A DNA stretch of 11,881 bases from an uncultured Granulosicoccus sp. (GTDB lineage Bacteria; Pseudomonadota; Gammaproteobacteria; Granulosicoccales; Granulosicoccaceae): contig CALLPU010000109.1 of the NCBI GenBank assembly GCA_938016235.1, positions 1 to 11,881 of the forward strand, written 5' to 3'. The notes below the pieces were generated by a model that made no database searches, had not been told where the DNA came from, and saw only the letters and a program-made list of their open reading frames with translations. A program made the translations under genes and the position numbers. Below are positions 5,470 through 11,881 of the stretch, piece after piece (the stretch's first letter is position 1; each line of letters begins with the position of its first letter).

Positions 5470-8079
5470 ATGAGAATGGACAAACTGACCAGCAAGTTTC
5501 AGCTGGCATTACAAGACGCACAATCGCTGGCGGTTGGGCGCGATCATCAGTTTATTGAACCTGCCCACTTGATGGTAGCCATGCTGGACCAGGACGGCAG
5601 TGGCGTCCGGCCACTGCTGGCGCAGTCGGGCGTTAACGTAAACGGCCTGCGTGCCGGGCTTGATCAACTGCTGGACAGGCTGGCAAAAGTGGAAGGAGGT
5701 AGCGGGCAGCTGCATGTATCCAATGAGCTCGGCCGACTGTTGAACCTGACCGACAAGGCCGCTCAGCAGCGTGACGATCAATATATCTCTTCAGAGCTGT
5801 TTGTCGTGGCGGCCATCGAGGAGAAAAAAAATTCTCTGGCAGAGTTGCTGATCAAACATGGCGCTAACATCGATGCGGTGAAGAAAACCATTGAGGAAGT
5901 GCAGGGCGGGCCTGTCACAGACCCCAACGCCGAAGATAACCGCAAGGCGCTCGAGAAGTACACGATCGATCTGACTGAGCGTGCTGAACAAGGCAAGATT
6001 GACCCCGTTATCGGGCGTGATGACGAGATTCGCCGGGCCATTCAGGTTTTGCAGCGGCGCACCAAGAATAACCCGGTCATTATTGGTGAGCCCGGGGTAG
6101 GCAAGACGGCCCTGGTAGAGGGGCTGGCACAACGCATCGTGGATGGTGAAGTGCCTGATGGTATTCGCAACAAGCGGGTGCTTTCACTGGATATGGGAGC
6201 GCTGATTGCCGGAGCCAAGTTTCGGGGTGAATTCGAAGAGCGGCTCAAAGCGGTACTCAGTGATCTAAGCAAACAGGAAGGTCAGGTCATACTGTTCATA
6301 GACGAGATCCATACCATGGTCGGTGCCGGTAAGGCCGAAGGGTCGATGGATGCCGGTAACATGCTCAAGCCTGCGTTAGCGCGGGGTGAGTTGCATTGCA
6401 TCGGCGCCACCACGCTGGATGAGTATCGTCAGTATGTGGAGAAGGATGCAGCCCTTGAGCGGCGATTTCAGAAAATCATTGTTGATGAGCCGACGGTTGA
6501 AGACACCATCGCCATTCTCCGAGGCTTGAAAGAGCGTTATGAGGTGCATCATGGTGTGGATATCACGGATCCTGCCATTGTGGCGGCAGCAACCTTGTCT
6601 CATCGCTACATCAGTGATCGGCAATTGCCAGACAAGGCCATCGATCTGATCGATGAAGCCGCGTCTCATATTCGAATGGAGATCGACTCCAAGCCCGAAG
6701 AGCTGGATCGGCTTGAGCGGCGCATCATACAACTGAAAATTGAGCGTGAGGCGTTGGCCAAGGAGACCGATGACGCATCGATGCAGCGGTTGGCCACGCT
6801 TGATGAAGAAGTGGAAGAGCTGGAAAAGGAGTTCGCGGATCTGGAGGAAATCTGGAATGCAGAAAAGGCTACCGTGCAGAACGCCGCAGGCATTAAAGAG
6901 GAACTGGAGCGGGTCAAGCTGGAACTGGAGACTGCGCGTCGCGCGGGCGATCTTGCACGTATGTCGGAGTTGCAGTATGGGCAGATTCCCGCACTGGAAA
7001 AATCCCTGGCTGAGGCCCTGGACAGCACTGACGATCAGGAAATGACATTGCTGCGCACAAACGTCACTGCCGATGAGATCGCGGAGTTGGTTGCCAAGTG
7101 GACCGGGATTCCCGTTAGCAAGATGATGGAAGGGGAGAAGGAGAAACTGCTGCGCATGGAAGATGAATTGACCAAGCGCGTTGTTGGGCAGGTGGAAGCG
7201 GTTTCCGCCGTGTCTGATGCTATCAGGCGTTCCAGAGCCGGCTTGTCAGATCCGGGGCGCCCTATCGGGTCTTTCCTGTTTCTCGGCCCCACCGGTGTGG
7301 GCAAGACGGAGCTTACCAAGTCGTTGGCAAGTTTCATGTTTGACGCGGACGATGCCATGGTGCGCATTGACATGTCCGAGTTCATGGAGAAACACTCGGT
7401 TGCGCGGTTGATCAGCGCACCTCCCGGCTATGTGGGTTATGAGGAGGGGGGGTATCTGACCGAGGCTGTGCGGCGTAAGCCTTACTCGGTTATCTTGCTG
7501 GACGAGGTCGAAAAAGCACACAGTGATGTCTTCAATATTCTGCTGCAAGTGTTGGATGATGGTCGATTGACCGATGGCCAGGGACGCACAGTGGACTTCA
7601 GAAACACCGTGATCGTGATGACCTCCAACCTGGGAAGTCATGTGATACAGGAGTTGGCAGGTGCTGATAACTATGCACAAATGAAACAGTCAGTGATGGA
7701 GATTGTCGGTCAGCACTTCAGGCCCGAATTCATCAATCGAGTGGATGAAGCGGTGGTATTCAAGCCGTTGTCGAGCGAGAATATTCGGATGATTGCCGGC
7801 ATTCAGGTTCAGCAGTTAGCCAAGCGACTTGCGGCACGGCAGCTGGAGCTGGTGATTACGGATGCAGCGTTGGATCGTATTGGAGAGGCTGGCTTTGATC
7901 CGGTGTACGGCGCCAGACCGCTGCGACGTGAGATCCAGCAGCAGGTGGAGAACCCGCTGGCACAAATGATTCTGGGTGGTGAATTTGTCGCCGGTGACAC
8001 CGTATTTGTTGATGTGTCAGGTGATCAGCTCACTTTCAGCAACAAGGAGATGACACCGAGTATTGCGGTAGTGCATTAA
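5470..8079 (+). CDS. clpB: ClpB, ATP-dependent protein disaggregase
   Basis: Hexameric Hsp100 chaperone that, with DnaK/DnaJ/GrpE, pulls polypeptides out of aggregates after heat or other stress in the cytoplasm. The protein is 869 residues, slightly above the roughly 855 usual in gammaproteobacteria. Order: Clp N-domain (about 1-145); first AAA+ module with Walker A GEPGVGKT (206-213) and Walker B FIDEIH with E279; coiled-coil middle domain (about 410-525), the feature that separates ClpB from ClpA and ClpC; second AAA+ module with Walker A GPTGVGKT (606-613), Walker B LLDEVE with E679, and sensor-2 GARPLRR (815-821). Pore-loop text GAKFRGEFEERLK and GYVGYEEGG is intact. It follows pgeF by 74 bp with its own strong ribosome binding site. 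The codon matching the E. coli internal start (V149, GTG there) is GTC here, so the short ClpB form may not be made from that site. A hairpin terminator follows. Confidence 0.97.
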   Translation: MRMDKLTSKFQLALQDAQSLAVGRDHQFIEPAHLMVAMLDQDGSGVRPLLAQSGVNVNGLRAGLDQLLDRLAKVEGGSGQLHVSNELGRLLNLTDKAAQQRDDQYISSELFVVAAIEEKKNSLAELLIKHGANIDAVKKTIEEVQGGPVTDPNAEDNRKALEKYTIDLTERAEQGKIDPVIGRDDEIRRAIQVLQRRTKNNPVIIGEPGVGKTALVEGLAQRIVDGEVPDGIRNKRVLSLDMGALIAGAKFRGEFEERLKAVLSDLSKQEGQVILFIDEIHTMVGAGKAEGSMDAGNMLKPALARGELHCIGATTLDEYRQYVEKDAALERRFQKIIVDEPTVEDTIAILRGLKERYEVHHGVDITDPAIVAAATLSHRYISDRQLPDKAIDLIDEAASHIRMEIDSKPEELDRLERRIIQLKIEREALAKETDDASMQRLATLDEEVEELEKEFADLEEIWNAEKATVQNAAGIKEELERVKLELETARRAGDLARMSELQYGQIPALEKSLAEALDSTDDQEMTLLRTNVTADEIAELVAKWTGIPVSKMMEGEKEKLLRMEDELTKRVVGQVEAVSAVSDAIRRSRAGLSDPGRPIGSFLFLGPTGVGKTELTKSLASFMFDADDAMVRIDMSEFMEKHSVARLISAPPGYVGYEEGGYLTEAVRRKPYSVILLDEVEKAHSDVFNILLQVLDDGRLTDGQGRTVDFRNTVIVMTSNLGSHVIQELAGADNYAQMKQSVMEIVGQHFRPEFINRVDEAVVFKPLSSENIRMIAGIQVQQLAKRLAARQLELVITDAALDRIGEAGFDPVYGARPLRREIQQQVENPLAQMILGGEFVAGDTVFVDVSGDQLTFSNKEMTPSIAVVH

Positions 8080-8090
8080 CTGACCAATAC

Positions 8091-8120
8091 GTGGCCCGAG
8101 GCAGTGTTTGCTCGGGCTAC
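8091..8120 (+). terminator. Intrinsic terminator after clpB
   Basis: GTGGCCCGAG (8091-8100) pairs with CTCGGGCTAC (8111-8120). The stem is 10 bp with one G.U pair, the loop is 10 bases, and a moderately T-rich tail (TGATTGTT) follows. It lies 11 bases after the clpB stop codon and separates clpB from the convergent phosphatase gene. On the minus strand the tail is less T-rich, so action in both directions is possible but less certain. Confidence 0.65.
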
Positions 8121-8161
8121 TGATTGTTCATCAAGGGACGTTGCTGTCAGCTTGCAAGATG

Positions 8162-8191
8162 ACTACCGGCCCACGGTACAGGCTTGGTAGT
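8162..8191. repeat. Small inverted repeat in the clpB/phosphatase convergent gap
   Basis: ACTACC at 8162-8167 pairs with GGTAGT at 8186-8191. A smaller alternative hairpin, TACCG (8164-8168) with CGGTA (8174-8178), uses part of the same bases. It lies 22 bases past the phosphatase stop codon on the minus strand and could be part of that gene's transcript end. No T-run follows, so a terminator call would be weak. Confidence 0.25.
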
Positions 8192-8212
8192 AAAGTGGCG
8201 AAGCTCAGGTAT

Positions 8213-8995
8213 TTATGATGTTGCAACCTGCACCACAATGGCCGTGACGTTATCGGTGCCACCTCGTCTGAGTGCCAGCGTTACCAGCTCATCAAGCGCC
8301 TGTCGTGGTGAGGGCAGGGCAAGGTTGTGATTAACCTCCTCGGGTTTGACGTCTTTGAACAGGCCATCGCTGCACAGTAGAAATCGGTCTCCTGGTAACA
8401 GGTTGACCTGGCGCACTTGTATTTCTATGTCGTCCGCAACACCAATGGCTCGTGTGATCACGTTAGAGGAGGGATGATTCTCCGCCTCGTCTGCCGTGAG
8501 TTCGCCCAAGCGGTGCAGTTCCTGCACCAGGCTATGATCATCAGTGAGCTGCGTGAACTCATCGCCTCGACGTCTGTATATACGGCTGTCACCGGCCCAG
8601 AGAATGTACGCCTTGTCCTCGTGCAGATAAAGCGCAACTACCGTGCTACCCATGACCTGCCCTTGCGCGGCTTGTCGGCATGCCTCATTGGCGACACTCA
8701 GGCGATTGAGCAGGTCATCCACGCTATCCATGGCTTTCTCTGACGCAACGAATTCATGCAGTGCTTCCACAATGCACTGGCTAGCCCGATCGCCACGGGT
8801 GTGACCACCCATGCCGTCAGCAACCACCCAGAGGGATTGCTCCTGAGCATCCAGATGCGAGTCTTCGTTGATTTTTCGCACATGTCCCACGTTGGTAGCA
8901 GCGCACGAAAACCAGCGAGCCGCAGTTTCTGCTGAGCGGGTGGTTGTGCTGCTGGTGATTTCGGCGGTAGGTACAGAAGAAGAGGTGGCAGGCAT
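8213..8995 (-). CDS. Stand-alone PP2C-type Ser/Thr protein phosphatase
   Basis: Metal-dependent (Mn/Mg) protein phosphatase of the bacterial Stp1/PppA/PrpC type, expected to be cytoplasmic and to remove phosphate from Ser or Thr in proteins. With the ATG at 8995-8993 the protein has 260 residues. A Ser/Thr/Ala-rich N-terminal stretch of about 25 residues precedes the domain. Metal-binding motifs are complete: KINED with D45, ADGMGGH with D60 and G61, CSDGL with D210, and GGTDN with D248. The flap text WAGDSRIYR and the LTDDHSLVQEL segment are typical. The open frame continues 45 codons further upstream without family similarity, across the divergent gltX promoter region, so that extension is unlikely to be coding. 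No Ser/Thr kinase, FHA protein or type VI secretion gene is visible beside it, so its partner is unknown. The gene converges on clpB and diverges from gltX. Confidence 0.88.
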   Translation of the reverse strand: MPATSSSVPTAEITSSTTTRSAETAARWFSCAATNVGHVRKINEDSHLDAQEQSLWVVADGMGGHTRGDRASQCIVEALHEFVASEKAMDSVDDLLNRLSVANEACRQAAQGQVMGSTVVALYLHEDKAYILWAGDSRIYRRRGDEFTQLTDDHSLVQELHRLGELTADEAENHPSSNVITRAIGVADDIEIQVRQVNLLPGDRFLLCSDGLFKDVKPEEVNHNLALPSPRQALDELVTLALRRGGTDNVTAIVVQVATS

Positions 8996-9023
8996 GAGAT
9001 TTACGCAAGTGATCGTCGTCGAC

Positions 9024-9029
9024 AGTATA
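9024..9029 (-). promoter_or_regulatory. Candidate -10 box for the PP2C phosphatase gene
   Basis: On the minus strand TATACT occurs here, a 5/6 match to the sigma-70 -10 box, about 28 bases before the ATG at 8995. No recognisable -35 box lies 16-18 bases further upstream. It would give a leader of roughly 20 bases, which supports the shorter start for the phosphatase. Confidence 0.3.
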
Positions 9030-9097
9030 ACGCTGCACGAGCCACGCCTTGTACGGGTGCAATACCGGGAAAGTTGGGGAATTTTTGTCTTAAGGCT

Positions 9098-9106
9098 TGC
9101 TACACT
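9098..9106 (+). promoter_or_regulatory. Candidate extended -10 promoter of gltX
   Basis: TGCTACACT is an extended -10 element (TGn followed by TACACT, a 4/6 match) about 35 bases before the gltX ATG. A clear -35 box is absent, which is tolerated for extended -10 promoters. It is divergent from the phosphatase -10 candidate about 75 bases away. Confidence 0.4.
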
Positions 9107-9141
9107 GCGCACCCGCTCGCCAAACCTCAAATGCTGAAGTC

Positions 9142-10551
9142 ATGAAGGTTCGCACTCGATTCGCGCCTAGTCCTACTGGATACCTGCACATCGGCGGCGC
9201 CCGTACGGCGCTATTCTGTTACCTGTTCGCGCGAAAACACGGTGGCGAGTTCATTCTTCGTATCGAGGACACGGATCAGGCGCGTTCAACTGAAGCATCC
9301 GTTCAGGCCATTCTGGACGGTATGCAATGGTTGGGGCTCGACTACGATGAAGGCCCGTTCTACCAGACGCAGCGATTTGATCGTTATCGAGAAGTGGTTG
9401 AACAGCTAATGGCGGCCGGGCATGCGTATTATTGTTACAGCACTCCGGAAGAGCTGGATGCCATGCGTGAGGAAGCCATCGCCCGGAAGGAAAAACCCCG
9501 TTACAACGGCTTCTGGCGTGATCGCCAGGATACACCGCCGGAAGGCGTGAAACCGGTTGTCAGATTCCGGAATCCTGCCAGTGGCAAGGTCACCATCGAC
9601 GATGCCGTCAAGGGCCCCATCATCATTGATAATGCGGAACTGGATGATCTGGTCATCATGCGATCAGATGGCACACCAACCTACAACCTGACGGTAGTGG
9701 TTGATGACATGGATATGCAGATAACCCATGTGATCAGGGGCGATGACCACATCAACAATACACCACGCCAGATCAATATTCTGGAAGCGCTGGGTGCGGC
9801 TCGGCCAGTGTATGCGCATCTACCGATGATTCTGGGTGAAGATGGCAAGCGCATGTCGAAGCGCCATGGAGCCGTTAGTGTCATGCAGTATCAGGCCGAC
9901 GGCTACCTGCCTGAGGCATTGCTGAATTATCTGGTTCGGCTGGGGTGGTCACATCAGGACCAGGAGCTGTTTACCGCCGATGAAATGCGGGAGTTGTTTA
10001 CGCTGGAAGCGGTTAATCGATCCGGTTCAGTTTTCGACGAAAAGAAGCTGGAGTGGGTTAGTCAGCAATACCTTCAGCACAGTGATGCAGTGAGGTTGAG
10101 CGAGGCATTAGAGCCGTATCTTCAGAAGCTGGGCATTGATACGCAACAGGGAGCACCACGCGCTGATGTTGCCCATCTGCTGCGTGACAGAGCGAAAACA
10201 CTGGTGGATATGGCTGACGCCATGCGCTACTTCTATCAGGCACCAACAGCCTATGACGAAAAGGCCAAGACTAAACAATTCAAGCTGGCAACAGCAGATG
10301 TGTTGTTGACCGCAAAGCAAGCCTTGGGTGAATTGGACAACTGGAGTGCCGACACCATTCAATCGGCACTGGATGCCAGTGTAGAGCGTCTGGGGATTGG
10401 CTTCGGGAAATTGGGTCAACCGCTACGACTGGCCATCACTGGTGGCACGCAGTCACCCTCGCTGGCCGATACGCTGGCACTGATCGATCAGCTTGATGTG
10501 CTGAAACGACTCGACGCTGCCATCCTGGTTTGTCAGGCGGCGCCCGCCTGA
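9142..10551 (+). CDS. gltX: Glutamyl-tRNA synthetase
   Basis: Class I aminoacyl-tRNA synthetase that charges tRNA-Glu with glutamate in the cytoplasm, supplying protein synthesis and often tetrapyrrole precursor formation. The ATG at 9142 gives 469 residues, the normal family length, and begins with the family-typical MKVRTRFAPSPTG. The frame is open 15 codons further upstream, but that stretch has no family text and abuts the promoter candidate. The HIGH signature is HIGG (16-19). The KMSKS loop is KRMSKR (236-241). FILRIEDTD and HVIRGDDHINNTPRQ are present. The zinc-binding set of E. coli GluRS (C-x-C ... C-x-H) is reduced to one cysteine (C98): the text reads YYCYS and later RYNGFWRD, so this looks like a zinc-free form. 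Sequence and full length argue against the truncated paralogue GluQRS. The Shine-Dalgarno is weak. Confidence 0.96.
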   Translation: MKVRTRFAPSPTGYLHIGGARTALFCYLFARKHGGEFILRIEDTDQARSTEASVQAILDGMQWLGLDYDEGPFYQTQRFDRYREVVEQLMAAGHAYYCYSTPEELDAMREEAIARKEKPRYNGFWRDRQDTPPEGVKPVVRFRNPASGKVTIDDAVKGPIIIDNAELDDLVIMRSDGTPTYNLTVVVDDMDMQITHVIRGDDHINNTPRQINILEALGAARPVYAHLPMILGEDGKRMSKRHGAVSVMQYQADGYLPEALLNYLVRLGWSHQDQELFTADEMRELFTLEAVNRSGSVFDEKKLEWVSQQYLQHSDAVRLSEALEPYLQKLGIDTQQGAPRADVAHLLRDRAKTLVDMADAMRYFYQAPTAYDEKAKTKQFKLATADVLLTAKQALGELDNWSADTIQSALDASVERLGIGFGKLGQPLRLAITGGTQSPSLADTLALIDQLDVLKRLDAAILVCQAAPA

Positions 10552-10578
10552 GTCAAGGGCGACATTGTGATCCGGCCA

Positions 10579-10604
10579 GTTCGTTAGCTCAGTAGCTGGC
10601 GAAC
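10579..10604 (+). other. Strong RNA hairpin just past the gltX stop codon
   Basis: In a plus-strand transcript GUUCGUUAGCU pairs with AGCUGGCGAAC over 11 continuous pairs, two of them U.G, closed by the four-base loop CAGU. It starts 28 bases after the gltX stop and runs into the 3' end of the convergent permease gene. No T-run follows, so it is not a textbook terminator; it could cap the gltX mRNA against exonucleases. The U.G pairs become C.A mismatches in the opposite transcript, so the structure favours the gltX strand. Confidence 0.4.
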
Positions 10605-11348
10605 CATGCCAGTGAAGGCCAGGCCCATGAGCAATATCAGGCAGAAGCGTTTGTAAAAGCCTTCCAGCGATGGCCGGAACAGGAAACCGCCGGCCAAGAC
10701 GCCAGCAACAACGACCGGCGCGAGAAATACGGCGCGCGACACCGCCAGGTTGTTCAGCAGGCCTGATAGCATTAACCAGAAAAAAGAGGTGAACGTTCCA
10801 AGGAACAGGAACAACACCAGCGATGCACGCATATGTGCCACCGGGGCCTTCTGGGCAAGCACGAACAGGGCGACTACCATGCCGCCAACACTGGCGATTC
10901 CCGTGGTAAATCCAGCCACCAGCCCCGTGGTGTAGAGTCCTGCAGAGGTTGCCAGAAAGGCTGGGCTTTTTTTGAACAGCTGCAGGGTTGCCAGTAGCAG
11001 TATCAGCGCCAGTGCAAGAACACGAGAGGTATCTGTGGATATGCTGAGGGTGGTCCATAGCCCGAATGGGACACCAATAGCAGATCCGATTGCCAGCGTG
11101 AGTGATACTTTTTTATCGGCGTTCTTGAATCCGCCGCGAATCATGACCAAGCCGGCGACGGCCTCAAGTAGAAAACAGATGGGGATGAGCGTTGCGGGTG
11201 GAATAATCAGCGCCAGGCCAGCCATGATCAGCGCCGACAATCCGAAGCCTGCGAAACCGCGGACCATACCGGCAACGAACACCACCGCAATGCTCACGGA
11301 GAGTTCCAGCGGTGTCAGCGCCAGAAAATTTTGCAGGTTGTCGAGCAT
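10584..11348 (-). CDS. TauE/SafE-family membrane permease
   Basis: Polytopic inner-membrane protein of 254 residues in the family once called DUF81. Characterised or proposed members export sulfite, sulfoacetate or related organosulfur anions. Substrate cannot be assigned here because no sulfur-metabolism gene is in the window. Seven to nine hydrophobic segments are visible (about 14-30, 36-50, 52-70, 82-101, 108-124, 136-165, 175-196, 203-222 and 233-249). Two internally similar halves carry the family's glycine-rich motifs, VRGFAGFGLSAL (29-40) and AGFTTGIASVGG (145-156). The ATG at 11348 is preceded by only a weak GGTAAA ribosome site. The gene converges on gltX, 32 bases apart, and diverges from the YtoQ-family gene. 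The family call is strong, the transport role inferred. Confidence 0.87.
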   Translation of the reverse strand: MLDNLQNFLALTPLELSVSIAVVFVAGMVRGFAGFGLSALIMAGLALIIPPATLIPICFLLEAVAGLVMIRGGFKNADKKVSLTLAIGSAIGVPFGLWTTLSISTDTSRVLALALILLLATLQLFKKSPAFLATSAGLYTTGLVAGFTTGIASVGGMVVALFVLAQKAPVAHMRASLVLFLFLGTFTSFFWLMLSGLLNNLAVSRAVFLAPVVVAGVLAGGFLFRPSLEGFYKRFCLILLMGLAFTGMVRQLLS

Positions 11349-11410
11349 GTTTTTACCAGCTAGGGCAAGATAAGGGACAAATCAGCGTGTGCAGATGCAC
11401 CAACTTTGAC

Positions 11411-11415
11411 GGGAG
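11411..11415 (+). promoter_or_regulatory. Ribosome binding site of the YtoQ-family gene
   Basis: GGGAG lies six bases before the ATG at 11422, a good Shine-Dalgarno spacing that fixes the start of this edge gene. In the rest of the 73-bp divergent gap I see no convincing -35/-10 pair for either neighbour. Confidence 0.6.
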
Positions 11416-11421
11416 CGAAAC

Positions 11422-11881
11422 ATGAAAAAAATCTGGTCAGTGTATTTATCAGGCGAAATTCACACCGACTGGCGTGAGCGCATTATGCAGGCTTCTGAAG
11501 CTGCTGGCTTGCCGTTGGATTTTTACTCTGCAGTAACCAATCATGAAGCCAGCGATGCGGCAGGGGATATTCTGGGTCAGGCTGAGTCTGGCTTCTGGCG
11601 TGATCATCAATCGTCCAAGGTAAACAGCATTCGAACCCGAACGCAAATACAGCAGTGTGATGTCGCTGTTATCCGATTCGGAAGCCAGTACAAGCAGTGG
11701 AATGCTGCCTTTGATGCGGGTTACTGTGCGGCGCTTTCCAAGCCTTACATTACCTTGCACGATGAAGATATCATTCATCCGTTGAAAGAGGTTGATGCGG
11801 CCGCCATGGGGTGGGCTCAAACCCCTGAGCAAGTAGTTGAAATCCTGCGTTATGTCAGCGGTGGGCCAGATGCCGCCGGGT
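11422..11881 (+). CDS. ytoQ: YtoQ-family protein (nucleoside 2-deoxyribosyltransferase-like), 3' end off the window
   Basis: Starts MKKIWSVYLSGEIHTDWR and carries family text recognised from YtoQ proteins: FYSAVTNHEASD, then NSIRTRTQIQQCDVAVIRFG, then QYKQWNAAFDAGYCAAL, then LKEVDAAAMGWAQTPEQVVEILRYV. The family is grouped by fold with nucleoside 2-deoxyribosyltransferases, which swap the base on a deoxyribonucleoside; no activity is known to me for YtoQ itself, so this is a fold-level assignment. There are 153 complete codons in the window. The Bacillus protein is about 150 residues, and the last family-like motif (EILRYV) has already passed, so only a short tail is missing. It has a good ribosome site and is divergent from the permease gene. 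No nucleotide-salvage gene is visible beside it. Confidence 0.82.
   Translation, partial: MKKIWSVYLSGEIHTDWRERIMQASEAAGLPLDFYSAVTNHEASDAAGDILGQAESGFWRDHQSSKVNSIRTRTQIQQCDVAVIRFGSQYKQWNAAFDAGYCAALSKPYITLHDEDIIHPLKEVDAAAMGWAQTPEQVVEILRYVSGGPDAAG

Noticed and set aside
9000..9130. 45-codon upstream extension of the phosphatase frame
   Set aside because: It shows no similarity to the family, is rich in Arg, Thr and Cys, and covers the promoter candidates of both divergent genes; an ATG in the right place exists at 8995.
10584..10604. tRNA-like string (TTAGCTCAGTAGCTGG resembling a D-arm)
   Set aside because: No acceptor stem, anticodon arm or TPsiC arm is found at the right distances, and the bases overlap the end of a convincing permease gene.
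11449..11832. 127-codon open frame on the minus strand opposite the YtoQ-family gene
   Set aside because: The plus-strand frame has a good ribosome site and clear family sequence; the antisense frame has neither and is a shadow.
1..11881. Mobile element, CRISPR array, prophage or defence system
   Set aside because: No repeat-spacer pattern, transposase, integrase, phage or nuclease gene was seen; every sizeable frame is a recognised gene or a shadow of one.

Overview
The window reads as an ordinary, densely packed stretch of a proteobacterial chromosome. It is most likely gammaproteobacterial: the protein sequences look gammaproteobacterial, and the order pilR-pilS-bamD / rluD-pgeF-clpB is, from memory, the one around Pseudomonas clpB. 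Base composition looks a little above 50% G+C by eye and fairly even. No species call is justified from sequence alone. I see no insertion sequence, phage gene, CRISPR array, rRNA or tRNA.

Layout. (1) 1-3462, minus strand: bamD (outer-membrane assembly lipoprotein), then pilS and pilR, a sensor kinase and sigma-54 activator pair that in relatives controls type IV pilin transcription. pilS and pilR overlap by an ATGA. pilR runs off the left edge inside its AAA+ domain. (2) 3562-8079, plus strand: rluD (23S rRNA pseudouridine synthase), pgeF (YfiH/FAMIN-family enzyme, 26-bp overlap with rluD) and clpB (disaggregase with its own strong ribosome binding site), closed by a hairpin terminator. (3) 8213-8995, minus strand: a stand-alone PP2C-type Ser/Thr phosphatase, convergent with clpB and divergent from gltX. 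(4) 9142-10551, plus strand: gltX, glutamyl-tRNA synthetase, apparently of the form without the zinc site. (5) 10584-11348, minus strand: a TauE/SafE-family membrane permease. (6) 11422 to the right edge, plus strand: a YtoQ-family protein with a nucleoside 2-deoxyribosyltransferase-like assignment, cut near its C-terminus.

Functionally the genes cover envelope assembly (BamD), surface-appendage regulation (PilSR), ribosome maturation (RluD), muropeptide or nucleoside clean-up (PgeF), protein quality control (ClpB), phosphoprotein signalling (PP2C) and translation (GltX). They are neighbours rather than one pathway. I found no convincing undescribed system. The points most worth checking are an unusually long PilR linker, a strong bulged hairpin between bamD and pilS, a U.G-containing hairpin just past the gltX stop, the orphan PP2C phosphatase, and several start-site choices. 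No gene-free stretch exceeds about 150 bases.
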